Below, piece by piece: positions 42,735 through 52,113 of a stretch of DNA of 64,000 bases. Positions within the stretch are counted from its first letter, which is position 1, and every line of letters starts with the position of its first letter. The notes under the pieces were generated by a model, which saw only the letters and a program-made list of their open reading frames with translations, had not been told where the DNA came from and did not search any database. Both the position numbers and the translations under genes were made by a program. This stretch comes from Actinoplanes subtropicus (GTDB taxonomy: Bacteria > Actinomycetota > Actinomycetes > Mycobacteriales > Micromonosporaceae): contig NZ_JOJL01000003.1 in the NCBI RefSeq assembly GCF_000721705.1, positions 164,352-228,351 of the forward strand. Reading direction: 5' to 3'.

Positions 42735-43519
42735 AACCCCGGGAAAACCTCGCGCAGGCCGTCCAGGGTGACGTTGCCGTTCACCTCGACGCCGGCCGGG
42801 GTGTGCGCCGGGGCCAGCCGGCCGACGATGAGCCGCAGTGCGGACTCGAGCGGGCCGACGAAGGTCGCGGTGACGGTGGCGGCGTCGGTGGTGAAGTGGG
42901 CCCGGTCGTCGAGCACGATGCGGTACGGCGTGCCGTCGATCCCGATCACGGCCGGCTCCGCGATCGCCTCGCGCTTGGCGATGAAGCTCAGGAAGAAGCT
43001 CAGGCCGCCGCTGAGGTGCTCGGCCAGGAGGGCTGCCGTGCCGTCGGACAGCGCGGCCGCCGGGTCGTCGCCGACCCGGATGTCCCAGCCGTGGTGGGCC
43101 ACCTCGCTCAGCCGCAGGCCGGCGAAGGTCGCGAGCGGGACCGGCTGCGGCAGGAAGCCCGGGTTGATCGCGAGCGACTCGTGCTGCTCGGGCGTCAGCG
43201 CCTCGAGGGCGGCGACCAGCGCGGCGTTCGACTCGACCGCGCCGGCGGCCTGCGCCTCGGGGCTCATCGCGTTCCACCGGTCCCACACGCGCTGGTTGAA
43301 ATCCGGCCCCGGCGCCTCGGCCTCGCCGGTGCCGGCGCGGAAGGCGGCCAGCGTGATCTCCGCGCCGCTGCCCAGGTGCGAGAAGACCTGCGCCACGGTC
43401 CAGTCCGAGGCGCCGGACGGGCCCTTGAGCTGGGCGGGAGAGATGGTGGAGCCCACCGAGGCGAGGCTGTCGTGCTCGGCGCGCAGGGCGGCGATCGTAC
43501 GCGCGGCAAAAGTTGTCAT
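42731..43519 (-). CDS. Maleylpyruvate isomerase-like mycothiol-dependent enzyme (DinB fold)
   Basis: The 262-residue protein shows the mycothiol-dependent maleylpyruvate isomerase N-terminal domain: [40 protein letters not shown] and [16 protein letters not shown], giving the histidine-rich metal site of the DinB four-helix bundle (H in FSHLGSG and EVAHHGWD). A C-terminal MDMPI_C-like domain (about 180-262) follows. Reaction and substrate are unknown. The ATG at 43517-43519 overlaps the stop codon of the WD40 protein (ATGA), so the two are translationally coupled. Confidence 0.88.
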   Translation of the reverse strand: MTTFAARTIAALRAEHDSLASVGSTISPAQLKGPSGASDWTVAQVFSHLGSGAEITLAAFRAGTGEAEAPGPDFNQRVWDRWNAMSPEAQAAGAVESNAALVAALEALTPEQHESLAINPGFLPQPVPLATFAGLRLSEVAHHGWDIRVGDDPAAALSDGTAALLAEHLSGGLSFFLSFIAKREAIAEPAVIGIDGTPYRIVLDDRAHFTTDAATVTATFVGPLESALRLIVGRLAPAHTPAGVEVNGNVTLDGLREVFPGF

Positions 43520-46341
43520 GACACAGAGCCTAGATCCTCCGGGACCGCCAGCCGCCAGATCAGCTCCCAGGTGCGTACCTTCGCGTCCCGGCCGGCGGCG
43601 GCGACGAACCGGCCGTCCGGGCTCAGGCACACCGCGGAGATCTCTTCCGGGCGCTCCGGGAGGTCGTACGCCGGGTCGCCGGTCGCCAGGTCGTACAGCC
43701 GCAGCAGCCGGTTGCCCGCGGCCAGTGCGTACCGGCCGTCGTCGCTGAGCCGCACGTCGGCGAGCCCCGGCCACTTCGGCTCGAAGGTCCGCAGGCAGGC
43801 GCCGGAGGCGAGGTCCCACAGCCGCGCCGGCCCGTCCCAGCCGGCGGCGAGCGCCCGGCCGCCGGCGGCGCTCAGCCGGACGACGTCGACCGCGGCCCTC
43901 CGGTGGGGGTCGGCGAGCACCCGTACGCACTCCCCGGTGTCCAGGTCCCACACCCGGGCCGTGCCGTCGTGGCTGCCGGAGACGGCCCGCCGTCCGTCGG
44001 CGGTCATCGCCACCGTGGGCACGCCGCCGGTGTGACCGTCGAGGCGGCGGATCCGCTCGCCGCTTTCCAGGTCCCAGACCAGCAGCCGGTCGCCGTCCCG
44101 GGCGCTGGACACCGCGCGGCGGCCGTCGGCGCTGACCGCGACGGCGTACACCACGCTGTCGTGCCCGGCGAGGGTGTGCACGCTCCGCCCGGAGTCCAGA
44201 TCCCAGACGCGGACCGTCTTGTCCCGGCCGGCCGACAGCACGGTACGGCCGTCGCCGGACATCGCCACCGACCGCACCGGCCCGGTGTGGCCGGTGAGGA
44301 TCTGCCGGCAGGCGCCGCTCTCCAGATCCCACACCCGCAGCGTGCCGTCGCGGCCGCCGGAGATCGCGGTGCGGCCGTCCGGGCCGGCGCAGATCGATTC
44401 GGCCCGGTCGGTGTGGCCGTCGAGGACCCGGGTGGTGCGGACCTCCTCGACGGCGACGCGGTCGACCCGCGCGCTCAGCCGGTGCCAGGCGCGGAGCGCG
44501 CGCGGGGTCCGATCCTGGCGCCGATCGGCTCGCAACTGCAGCAACAGGGCGTGTGCCGTGCCGAAATGCTCCTCGGCGGTGGCCCGCTCCGCCCGGTCGA
44601 GGACCGCGCTCGCGACGGATTCGAGCGCTTCGATCTCGGCGTACGAGCGGGGACGGCACGGTCGGGCGGGCGCGACGTAGTCGGTGGGCGCCGGGAGGTC
44701 CCACAGCCGCACCGCACCGTCCAAACCGCCCGCAGCCGCGAGCCGGCCGTCCGCGCTCAGCGCCGCCGAATCGTCGTAGTAGCTGGGGAACGTGCGCAGG
44801 CAACGACCAAGATCAAGGTCCCACAGCCGTACGGTGCGGTCCGTCCCGCCCGCGGAGAGCGCGTACCGGCCATCGGCGCTGACGTCCAGCCCGCGTGCCT
44901 CGCGGACGTGCCCGTCGAGCAGGTGCCGGCACCGGCCACCGTCCACGTCCCAGACCCGCAGGACCGGGTCGTACTCCCCCGCGGAGACCGCGACCCGGCC
45001 GTCGGCGCTGAGCCGCAGCGCGCGTACCCCGGTCGGATGGCCGTCGAGGCGGAACAGGCACTCCCCGGTCCGCAGGTCCCACAGCCGTACGGCGTGGTCG
45101 AAGCCGGCCGAGACGGCGCGCCGGCCGTCGGCGGACACCGCGGCCGCCGACATCGGCCCGTCGTGCTCGATGACCCGCAGCAGCCGGCCGTCCCGCAGGT
45201 CCCACAGCTCGAACTGACCGCGGACCGAGATCACGGCGGCACTCAGGTCCTCGGCCCAGACGTCGACGACCAGCCCGCCGGCCCGGAGTCTCCGCAGCCG
45301 CTTGCCGTCCCGGAGATCACGCACCTTCACGAGGTTGCCGCCGCCGGACACCGCGTACCGCCCGTCGGCGGTGACGTGCAGCGCGTCGGCCTTGATCGAG
45401 TGCTCCTGCGCCTCGACCCGGCACCGGCCGGACCCGGTTTCCCAGGCCTGCAGCGTCTCGTTCCCGGCGGTCACCAGGATCCGGCCGTCGGCGCTCAGCC
45501 GTACGTGATCGACCTGCCGGCCCGGTCCCGCGTGCAGGGAGTCCGACCGGATCCCCGGCCGGACGCGGACCTTACGCGGCGGCACCTCGGCGGGGCCGCC
45601 CCGCTCGAGCTCGACCAAGCCCCGCAGGTCGTCGCGCCCGATCGCGTCCAGGGTCGCGAGCAGCCGGTCGTCGGTCAGTTCGCCGGCCCGCCAGCGCAGC
45701 AGCCCATAGTTGTAGGTCGCCTCCGGGTGCCCCGGGTGGGCGGCCAGGGCCTGCTCGAAGACCGGCCGCGCGGCCTCGACGCGGCCGACGGCGGCCAGCG
45801 CGAGAGCCTGGTTCGTGAGCTCGTCGGACGTCCGGGCGACCGGCCTCGGCGCCGGGCGCGGGTACGGCCGGCCGCACTCGCGCCGGTAGATCTCCACCAG
45901 CTCGGCCGCGGCCTCCACCAGGCGCAGCTCGTCCCGTACGCAACGATCGAGCAGGTCCGCGACCGGTGCGGGCAGCGCGGACCCGCCGAGTTGCCGCACA
46001 AATGCCGCGAAGCCGGCCGCGTCGGCCGTTCCGTCCAGGCCGAAATCGGTGACCTTGACGGAGCCGTCCGCGGCGACCAGCACAGTGCCGGGCGCGACGC
46101 TCCCGTGGGCGACGCCGTGCCGGTGCGCATGGCCGATCGCCCAGGCGGTCTGGATCGCGATGTCGAGCACCCGGTCGAGCGCCGGGGAGCCGACCGGGCC
46201 GCTCTCGACCTGCTCGGCGAGGATGCGCGGGCTGCCGTCGACGACCTCGACGGAGTGGCACGCGCGGACGTTCGGGTGCGCGCCGAGCGCCATCCAGCGT
46301 TCGGCCGCCCGGACGGCTCGTTCGGTGTCTGCTGTCCCCAT
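43516..46341 (-). CDS. Pseudokinase-WD40 repeat protein
   Basis: The 941-residue protein starts with a degenerate protein-kinase C-lobe (about 15-160): HPNVRACHSVEVVDG, GHAHRHGVAHGSVAPGTVLV and VTDFGLDGT. The N-lobe with the P-loop and catalytic lysine is missing, and the HRD loop reads HGSVAPGT, so catalysis is excluded. A TPR-like stretch (about 195-240, ELTNQALALAAVGRVEAARP) is followed by about seven WD40 repeats (270-580), a helical linker (590-650) and six or seven more (655-930) with RVWDL/RLWDL endings, enough for two propellers. The ATG is at 46339-46341. It is coupled to the downstream DinB enzyme gene and divergent from the molybdopterin oxidoreductase. Confidence 0.85.
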   Translation of the reverse strand: MGTADTERAVRAAERWMALGAHPNVRACHSVEVVDGSPRILAEQVESGPVGSPALDRVLDIAIQTAWAIGHAHRHGVAHGSVAPGTVLVAADGSVKVTDFGLDGTADAAGFAAFVRQLGGSALPAPVADLLDRCVRDELRLVEAAAELVEIYRRECGRPYPRPAPRPVARTSDELTNQALALAAVGRVEAARPVFEQALAAHPGHPEATYNYGLLRWRAGELTDDRLLATLDAIGRDDLRGLVELERGGPAEVPPRKVRVRPGIRSDSLHAGPGRQVDHVRLSADGRILVTAGNETLQAWETGSGRCRVEAQEHSIKADALHVTADGRYAVSGGGNLVKVRDLRDGKRLRRLRAGGLVVDVWAEDLSAAVISVRGQFELWDLRDGRLLRVIEHDGPMSAAAVSADGRRAVSAGFDHAVRLWDLRTGECLFRLDGHPTGVRALRLSADGRVAVSAGEYDPVLRVWDVDGGRCRHLLDGHVREARGLDVSADGRYALSAGGTDRTVRLWDLDLGRCLRTFPSYYDDSAALSADGRLAAAGGLDGAVRLWDLPAPTDYVAPARPCRPRSYAEIEALESVASAVLDRAERATAEEHFGTAHALLLQLRADRRQDRTPRALRAWHRLSARVDRVAVEEVRTTRVLDGHTDRAESICAGPDGRTAISGGRDGTLRVWDLESGACRQILTGHTGPVRSVAMSGDGRTVLSAGRDKTVRVWDLDSGRSVHTLAGHDSVVYAVAVSADGRRAVSSARDGDRLLVWDLESGERIRRLDGHTGGVPTVAMTADGRRAVSGSHDGTARVWDLDTGECVRVLADPHRRAAVDVVRLSAAGGRALAAGWDGPARLWDLASGACLRTFEPKWPGLADVRLSDDGRYALAAGNRLLRLYDLATGDPAYDLPERPEEISAVCLSPDGRFVAAAGRDAKVRTWELIWRLAVPEDLGSVS

Positions 46342-46446
46342 GAGCAACCATGATCGCGTGGACGTGCCAGCGGGTCGCCGCGCGTGGGAGGATACCGACG
46401 AGTAACGGCCATGGGTCGCCGCGGCGGCCCGGGAAGGCGGTTCACC

Positions 46447-48678
46447 ATGGGCGACGACCCGACCCGTACGGCCTATCGGACCTGCCCGTTGTGCGAGGCC
46501 GCCTGCGGCCTGGAACTCACCGTGAGCGGCGACCGGATCAGCTCCGCGCGCGGCGACCGGGAGCACGTCTTCAGTCACGGCTTCGTCTGCCCCAAGGGGG
46601 CGACCTTCGGCGAGCTCGCCGCCGACCCGGACCGGTTGCGCCGCCCGCTGGTCCGGCGCGGCGCCGGCCACGAGGAGGTGAGCTGGGACGAGGCGTTCCG
46701 CGCGGTCGAGGCGGGCCTGCGCCCGATCGTCGAGCGGTACGGCCCGCAGGCGGTCGCCCTCTACCTGGGCAACCCGAACGTGCACACGATGGCCGGCGGC
46801 CTCTACCTGAGGCCGCTGCTGCGCGCGGTCGGCACCCGCAACATCTTCTCGGCCAGCACGGTCGACCAGATGCCCAAGCACGTGTCCTGCGGCTACCTGT
46901 ACGGCAACCCGCTCGCCATCCCGGTGCCCGACGTGGACCGCACCGACCTGCTGCTGATCCTCGGCGCGAACCCCTGGGAGTCCAACGGGAGCCTGGCCAC
47001 CGCGGCCGACCTGCCCGGCCGGCTCCGGGCGATCCAGGCCCGCGGCGGCCGGTTCGTGGTGGTCGACCCGCGGCGCACCCGCACCGCCCAGCACGCCGAC
47101 GAGCACCTGTTCATCCGCCCCGGCACGGATGCGTTCCTGCTGTTCGGCATCGTGCACACGCTGTTCGCCGAGGGCCTGACCGACCTGGGCGGGCTGGCCG
47201 GCCACGTGACCGGCGTCGAGCAGGTCGAGGAGTTGGCGCGCGACTTCACCCCCGAGCGGGTCAGCGCCGCGTGCGACGTGCCCGTCGAACGCATCCGCGG
47301 CCTCGCCCGGGAGCTGTCCGCCGCGCCCACCGCCGCGGTGTACGGGCGGATCGGCACCTGTACGGTCGAGTTCGGCACGCTGACCAGCTGGCTGGTGGAC
47401 GTCGTCAACGTGCTCACCGGCAACCTCGACCGGCCCGGCGGGGTGATGTTCCCGCTCGCCGCGCACCTGCGCCCGCAGGCCCGCCCCGGCGGCAAGGGCT
47501 TCCGGACCGGGCGCTGGCACAGCCGGGTGCGCGGGCTGCCCGAGGTCATGGGCGAGTTGCCGGTCGCCACCCTGGCCGACGAGATCGAGACGCCGGGCGA
47601 CGAGCAGGTGCGTGCCTTCGTCACGGTGGCGGGCAACCCGGTGCTGTCCACGCCGAACAGCGAGCGGCTGGCCCGGGCGCTGGACGGCCTCGAGTTCATG
47701 GTCAGCGTCGATCCGTACCTGAACGAGACCACCCGGCACGCCGACGTGGTGCTGCCGCCGACCGATCCGACCCGCAAGGGCCACTACGACTTCTCGTTCC
47801 TCGGGCTGGCGGTGCGCAACTTCGCCGCGTACTCCCCGCCGGTTTTCCCGCCGGAGCCCGACAGCATGGACGAGTGCGACATCCTCGCCCGGCTCACGCT
47901 GATCGCCAAGGGTGCCGGCGCCGGGGCATCACCGGCGATCCTGCACGACGGCCTGCTCGACGAGGCGCTGGCGAAGGTGGCCGCCGCGGCCGACTGCTCC
48001 GCCGACGACCTGCGCGCGCAAGTCAGCGGCGACCACCCGGCCGAGCGCCTGCTCGACGTCGCGCTACGGACCGGCGCGTACGGCGACGGGTTCGGCCTCC
48101 GCCCCGGCGGCCTGTCCCTGGCCCGCCTGCTGGACGCCCCGCACGGCATCGATCTGGGACCGCTGCGGCCCCGGATCCCCGAGGTGCTCCGCACGACGAG
48201 CGCCACGGTGGAGCTGTGCGCGCCGCCGATCGTGGCCGACGTCGACCGGCTGCGCTCCGCCCTCGACCGGCGGCACGACGACGACCTGGTCCTCATCGGA
48301 CGCCGCCACCTGCGCTCCAACAACAGCTGGATGCACAACGTGCCGGCCCTGGTGAAGGGCCGCGACCGGTGCACGCTGCAGGTGCACCCCACCGACGCGG
48401 CCCGGCTCGCCCTGGCCGACGGCGACCGGGCCGAGGTGACCTCCCGGGCCGGCGCGGTGAACGCGCGGGTCGAGGTCACCGACGCGGTGATGCCCGGGGT
48501 GGTGAGCCTGCCGCACGGGTGGGGCCACGGCGTGCCCGGCACCCGGCTGGCCGTCGCGGCCGAGCACCCGGGGGTGAACAGCAACGTGCTCACCGACGAG
48601 CTGGCGATCGACCGCCTCTCCGGGAACAGCGTGCTGAACGGCATCCCGGTGGCCGTGAAGGCCGCCGGGAAGAACTGA
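46447..48678 (+). CDS. Molybdopterin-dependent oxidoreductase
   Basis: The 743-residue enzyme of the DMSO reductase superfamily binds bis-MGD and a [4Fe-4S] cluster via C13, C16, C20 and C48 (CPLCEAAC, FVCPKGAT). Further motifs are DEAFRAVEAGLRPIVERYG, LILGANPWESNGS, VVDPRRTRTAQHADEHLFIRPGTDAFLL, GNPVLSTPN and a C-terminal molydopterin-dinucleotide domain with RRHLRSNNSWMHN and LPHGWGHG. No Tat signal is visible, so it is cytoplasmic. From the family the reaction could be formate, nitrate or another oxo-transfer; no electron-transfer subunit is adjacent. The ATG at 46447 follows GGGAAGG. Confidence 0.9.
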   Translation: MGDDPTRTAYRTCPLCEAACGLELTVSGDRISSARGDREHVFSHGFVCPKGATFGELAADPDRLRRPLVRRGAGHEEVSWDEAFRAVEAGLRPIVERYGPQAVALYLGNPNVHTMAGGLYLRPLLRAVGTRNIFSASTVDQMPKHVSCGYLYGNPLAIPVPDVDRTDLLLILGANPWESNGSLATAADLPGRLRAIQARGGRFVVVDPRRTRTAQHADEHLFIRPGTDAFLLFGIVHTLFAEGLTDLGGLAGHVTGVEQVEELARDFTPERVSAACDVPVERIRGLARELSAAPTAAVYGRIGTCTVEFGTLTSWLVDVVNVLTGNLDRPGGVMFPLAAHLRPQARPGGKGFRTGRWHSRVRGLPEVMGELPVATLADEIETPGDEQVRAFVTVAGNPVLSTPNSERLARALDGLEFMVSVDPYLNETTRHADVVLPPTDPTRKGHYDFSFLGLAVRNFAAYSPPVFPPEPDSMDECDILARLTLIAKGAGAGASPAILHDGLLDEALAKVAAAADCSADDLRAQVSGDHPAERLLDVALRTGAYGDGFGLRPGGLSLARLLDAPHGIDLGPLRPRIPEVLRTTSATVELCAPPIVADVDRLRSALDRRHDDDLVLIGRRHLRSNNSWMHNVPALVKGRDRCTLQVHPTDAARLALADGDRAEVTSRAGAVNARVEVTDAVMPGVVSLPHGWGHGVPGTRLAVAAEHPGVNSNVLTDELAIDRLSGNSVLNGIPVAVKAAGKN

Positions 48679-49506
48679 TCAGAAACCGCCGGTGACGGTG
48701 GCGTGGTCCGAGTCGGAGGCGATCGTGGTCACCGTGTACGTGTCGCCGGCGAGGGGCCGGGCGCCCTCGGCGTGACTGAACTGCGCCGCGAAGGTGTAGG
48801 TGCCGGGCGCGAGGGTGTTGCCCGGCTTGACGGTGAAGCGGTAGATCAGCGTCGCGTCCGACGTGTCCACCTCGCTGGTCGTCTGGTCGTCGGAGATCGA
48901 GCTCCAGTGCCCGGTCTTGGCCACCCCGTCGGTCCGCGCGATGTGGATCTCCACGACCAGGGCGGTGATCGGCTTGTTCGTGGTGACCAGGACGTCGCTC
49001 TGCGACCAAGTGCCGATCGAGCCGGCGTCGAGCGCCGCCGTGGCGCTCAGGTAGCCGTCGCGGACCACCACGGGCGTGGCGGAGGTGCTCGGCTTGACGG
49101 TGGGCCGGGTCGTCGACTCGGCGGGCGCGGTGCTCGTGACCGAGCGCGGCGGGGCGCCGTGGCCGCCGGAGCCGTCCACGCCGGAGCGGGCCGAGGGCGA
49201 CGCGGGCGGCGTGGGCGGGGCGGACGTCTCGGCCGAGGACTCGGCGGCCGGCGCGGCCGGCCCGCTCGGGCGGCCGGCGACGCGGATGCCGGTCACCCCG
49301 GCCACCAGGATGGCAACCACGCCGGCCGCCGCGGCGATCGGCCGCAGGAAACCCACGGGACGGAACCAGGCGGCCAGGCGGGCGGCCGTCGACGACCGGG
49401 CGCGCCCGCGCTCGATCCGCTCGAGCATGGCGGCCCGGTCGGGCCGATGTCGCTGGGCCTCGGCCTTCAGCGCGCCGCGGAGGTCGCGCTCATCCTGCGG
49501 TAGCAC
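48679..49506 (-). CDS. Single-TM membrane protein, possible anti-sigma partner
   Basis: The 275-residue protein has a cytoplasmic N-terminus (1-52), one TM helix (about 53-76, FLRPIAAAAGVVAILVAGVTGI), a Ser/Thr/Pro-rich extracytoplasmic linker (about 80-145) and a beta-rich domain to the end (RFTVKPGNTLAPGTYTFAAQF). No zinc-finger ZAS motif (HxxxCxxC) is present. The GTG at 49504-49506 overlaps the upstream sigma-factor gene by 17 bp, which suggests an operon and an anti-sigma or signal-sensing role; this is inference. Its stop abuts the convergent oxidoreductase stop with no gap. Confidence 0.75.
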   Translation of the reverse strand: MLPQDERDLRGALKAEAQRHRPDRAAMLERIERGRARSSTAARLAAWFRPVGFLRPIAAAAGVVAILVAGVTGIRVAGRPSGPAAPAAESSAETSAPPTPPASPSARSGVDGSGGHGAPPRSVTSTAPAESTTRPTVKPSTSATPVVVRDGYLSATAALDAGSIGTWSQSDVLVTTNKPITALVVEIHIARTDGVAKTGHWSSISDDQTTSEVDTSDATLIYRFTVKPGNTLAPGTYTFAAQFSHAEGARPLAGDTYTVTTIASDSDHATVTGGF

Positions 49507-50104
49507 GTCGTCCTCCTCCTGTCGCCACCGTGAGATCTTCGAGATAGGTGCTCAGCTGCGCCGCCCCGCGCGAGGTCATGCTCTTCACCGCGCCGACCGA
49601 GATGCCGAGGATCTCGGCGACCTCCCGCTCCGGCACGTCGAACCCGTACCGCAGCACGACGCACTCGCGCCGTCGTTGCGGCAGCCGGCGCAGCGCGGCC
49701 CGCACGTCGAGGACCGCGAGGGTGTCCGGCTCGGTGGTGTCGCGCCGCAACAGTCCGAGGCCGAGCACACCGGCGCGGTCCCGCGCCTGCTTCTTGATCC
49801 ATTGCCGGGCGAGGTTGGCGACGATGCCGCGGGCGTACGCGACCGGACTGTCCGCCGCCTGCACCCGCGGCCAGTGCCGCCACACCTCCACGAAGGCGTC
49901 GGCGGCCAGGTCGTCGGCCGCTCCCGACTCGCCGGTGAGCAGGAACGCGAGGCGCGACAGGTCGGCATGGTGCTCCTCGAAGAATCGCCCGAAGGCGCTC
50001 CCGGGGTCGGTCAAGCCGAGTGCCTTCCTGGGGATGTGGGCCGGTACGGACGGGAAGCGCCCGGCCGGCCGGATGGTGGGGGCCGTCCGGCCGGGCGAGC
50101 TCAT
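49490..50104 (-). CDS. SigE-family ECF sigma factor
   Basis: The 204-residue sigma factor has region 2 (about 40-105: FGRFFEEHHADLSRLAFLLTGESGAADDLAADAFVEVW) and region 4 (about 135-190: LRRLPQRRRECVVLRYGFDVPEREVAEILGISVGAVKSMTSRG), like the SigE-type ECF sigmas abundant in Actinoplanes and Streptomyces. A 35-residue Pro/Arg-rich extension precedes region 2. The ATG at 50102-50104 is favoured because GGAG lies six bases upstream; another ATG lies 12 bases earlier. It is the first gene of a pair with the membrane protein that it overlaps. Confidence 0.9.
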   Translation of the reverse strand: MSSPGRTAPTIRPAGRFPSVPAHIPRKALGLTDPGSAFGRFFEEHHADLSRLAFLLTGESGAADDLAADAFVEVWRHWPRVQAADSPVAYARGIVANLARQWIKKQARDRAGVLGLGLLRRDTTEPDTLAVLDVRAALRRLPQRRRECVVLRYGFDVPEREVAEILGISVGAVKSMTSRGAAQLSTYLEDLTVATGGGRRATAG

Positions 50105-50297
50105 GACGTGCTCCATCCGCTTAGTGATCCGGCGGGCCGGAAAGGTTGCCCGCCGTCGAAACTTTTTCGCCGGACCCTCAGCGAACGAACCTGGCCTGCG
50201 GATAGCGAGGTGCGGGGCGCCGGGGCAGGCGGTCGTCCTGGTGGCGGAGGTGAAGGTCGAAGAACTCTCGTAGGTATGTAAGGTATGCTTTCCATAG

Positions 50298-50337
50298 TGT
50301 CAAGGACACTTGACAGTATGGAACGTGCGCCTTACCT
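50298..50337 (+). promoter_or_regulatory. Consensus -35 promoter with overlapping palindrome
   Basis: TGTCAAG (50298-50304) and CTTGACA (50309-50315) form a perfect inverted repeat around GACA. The right arm contains a perfect -35 TTGACA (50310-50315). TTACCT (50332-50337) sits 16 bp downstream as a -10, placing the start of transcription at or next to the ATG at 50345. The message is probably leaderless, and the palindrome a repressor site, most likely for the XRE protein encoded second. Confidence 0.7.
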
Positions 50338-50344
50338 TCGGATC

Positions 50345-50746
50345 ATGGCGAAACAGGAAGATCTGGCGACTCGCGCGGCCCGCCGCGCGGTCCTCATCGA
50401 CGGCCTTCCGGTGTCCACTCTGGGCATCGTGGCCCTGGCACTGGGCAGCAATCCGCACCCGAGCGCCGGCCAGAGGGCGTTGTGGATCGCGGTCACGGCG
50501 GCGTTCTCGCTCGCCGTGGCCTGGGTCCTGGTGCGGGCGTTCCGGCGCGCCGACGAATACCTGCGCAAGATCCAGCTGGAGAGCATGGCCATCGCCTTCG
50601 CGGCGGTCCTGGTGGCGCTGCAGGTGGCCACCGTGCTCGACGCCGCCGGCATCATCCAGCTCCACCAGCTGGCGCAGCTGATCCTTCTCGGCGGGATGGC
50701 GATCTGGTTCGGGCTCGCCGACCTGCGTACCCGCCTGCACCGATGA
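50345..50746 (+). CDS. Small membrane protein co-encoded with an XRE regulator
   Basis: The 133-residue protein has a short charged start (MAKQEDLATRAARRAVLIDG) and four hydrophobic segments (about 25-40, 48-66, 80-100, 107-124) with a conserved-looking RRADEYLRKIQLESMAIAFA loop. It resembles the membrane half of widespread small membrane protein/XRE pairs of unknown function. The ATG at 50345 is chosen because a consensus promoter places the transcription start there; upstream in-frame starts would lie inside the promoter. The XRE gene follows after ten bases. Confidence 0.8.
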   Translation: MAKQEDLATRAARRAVLIDGLPVSTLGIVALALGSNPHPSAGQRALWIAVTAAFSLAVAWVLVRAFRRADEYLRKIQLESMAIAFAAVLVALQVATVLDAAGIIQLHQLAQLILLGGMAIWFGLADLRTRLHR

Positions 50747-50756
50747 GGGCGCGCCG

Positions 50757-50957
50757 ATGAGAAACCGGCTGCGCGAACTGCGGGCCGCCCGCCGCTGGAG
50801 TCAGGCCGAGCTGGCCGACCGCTGCCAGGTCTCCCGGCAGGCGATCAACGCCATCGAGACCGAGCGGTACGACCCGAGCCTGCCCCTGGCGTTCACCATC
50901 GCCGGCGTCTTCGGCCTGACGATCGAGGAGATCTTCCTGCCCGACCGGCCTTCCTGA
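50757..50957 (+). CDS. Short XRE-family DNA-binding protein
   Basis: The 66-residue protein is just a helix-turn-helix: RNRLRELRAARRWSQAELADRCQVSRQAINAIE then YDPSLPLAFTIAGVFGLTIEEIF. Such minimal XRE proteins follow small membrane proteins and probably repress their own operon through the palindrome at 50298-50315. The ATG at 50757 is ten bases after the membrane-protein stop. Confidence 0.92.
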   Translation: MRNRLRELRAARRWSQAELADRCQVSRQAINAIETERYDPSLPLAFTIAGVFGLTIEEIFLPDRPS

Positions 50958-51079
50958 AGCAGGCCGCCGCCGATGCCGCGACCTACTCGGCCGACGCCAA
51001 GAGCTGGCCGGCCTCGGCGCCTGCAAGACCTGGTTCGGCGCGGTCACCACGGCCCGGTTCGACCACGTCGTCTCGGCCT

Positions 51080-51874
51080 TCACGGAATCCGGGCGACCGC
51101 CCCGTAGTAGGCCACCTGATCCGCGGGCGGACGCGGCTCCTCGCGGTCGCCGTCGCGCCAGGCGGCGACCGGGACGATGCCCGGCTCCACCAGGTCCAGG
51201 CCGTCGAAGAAGCGGCCCACCTCCCGGGTGTCCCGCGGCTGGAACGGCACCGGGCTGGCGGCGTTGAGCGCCTTGAACCGCCCGGCCTGCGCCGGTTCGA
51301 GCGTCTCGTACGTGCCGTGCGAGATGACCAGGAAGCTGCCGGGGGCCAGGGCGGACACCAGCCGGGCCACCTTCGCGTACGGGTCGTCCGCGTCGGTGAG
51401 GAAGTGCAGCAGCGACACCAGCATCAGTACGACGGGCCGGCCGAAATCCAAGGTCCGGGACGCCTCGGCGAGGATCCGCTCCGGGTCGCGGGCGTCCGCG
51501 TCGAGGTAGTCCGTCGCCCCTTCGGGCCGGCTGACCAGCAGCGCGCGGGCGTGCGCCAGCACGAGCGGGTCATTGTCCACATAGACCACGCGGGACCGCG
51601 GGGCGATGCCCTGCGCGATCTCGTGCACGTTCGGCGACGTCGGGATGCCGGTGCCGATGTCGAGGAACTGACGGAGGCCGATGTCGCTGGTCAGCCAGTC
51701 GACGACCCGGCGCATGAACGCCCTGTTCTCCAGCGCCGCCGTCCGGCCGTGCGGGTAGAGCGACAGGTACTGATCGGCCAGTTCCCGGTCGGCGCCGAAG
51801 TTGTCCTTACCGCCCAGCAGATAGTCGTACATCCGGGCCGAGTGAGCGGTGCCGGTGTCGAGGCGCTTCGTCAC
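51080..51874 (-). CDS. DUF574-family SAM-dependent methyltransferase (copy 2)
   Basis: The 264-residue protein has the same architecture as the copy at 37388-38200: HSARMYDYLLGGKDNFGADRE, NRAFMRRVVDWLTSDIGLRQFLDIGTGIPT, VVYVDNDPLVLAHARALL, LVSLLHFLTD and a C-terminal EPGIVPVAAWRDGD. The SAM-binding FLDIGTGIPT motif is intact. The substrate is unknown. The two copies are clearly diverged, so this is not a recent duplication. The GTG is at 51872-51874. Confidence 0.9.
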   Translation of the reverse strand: MTKRLDTGTAHSARMYDYLLGGKDNFGADRELADQYLSLYPHGRTAALENRAFMRRVVDWLTSDIGLRQFLDIGTGIPTSPNVHEIAQGIAPRSRVVYVDNDPLVLAHARALLVSRPEGATDYLDADARDPERILAEASRTLDFGRPVVLMLVSLLHFLTDADDPYAKVARLVSALAPGSFLVISHGTYETLEPAQAGRFKALNAASPVPFQPRDTREVGRFFDGLDLVEPGIVPVAAWRDGDREEPRPPADQVAYYGAVARIP

Positions 51875-52113
51875 GGCGGGGATCCTTTCGAAGGGCTGCG
51901 GTCAGGCTATCCCGATCCGCCGGCCCATCGAAGATCGGTCCACGTGAGCCAAGACCTGTCTCCTGACCGGGCGTTACAAGAATGTGATCGATCGGCTGGC
52001 AACCTTTTCGCGCGTTGACGCCCGATTCGACATTCGGTACGGTCCGGGTCTGCCATTCATTCGCATTTACACACGCCATTGTTTAAACGTTCCTTAGGAA
52101 TGAGAAGGACACC

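Noticed and set aside
50958..51079. Open plus-strand segment reading LAGLGACKTWFGAVTTARFD
   Set aside because: It is too short and has no start. It may be a gene remnant but cannot be assigned.
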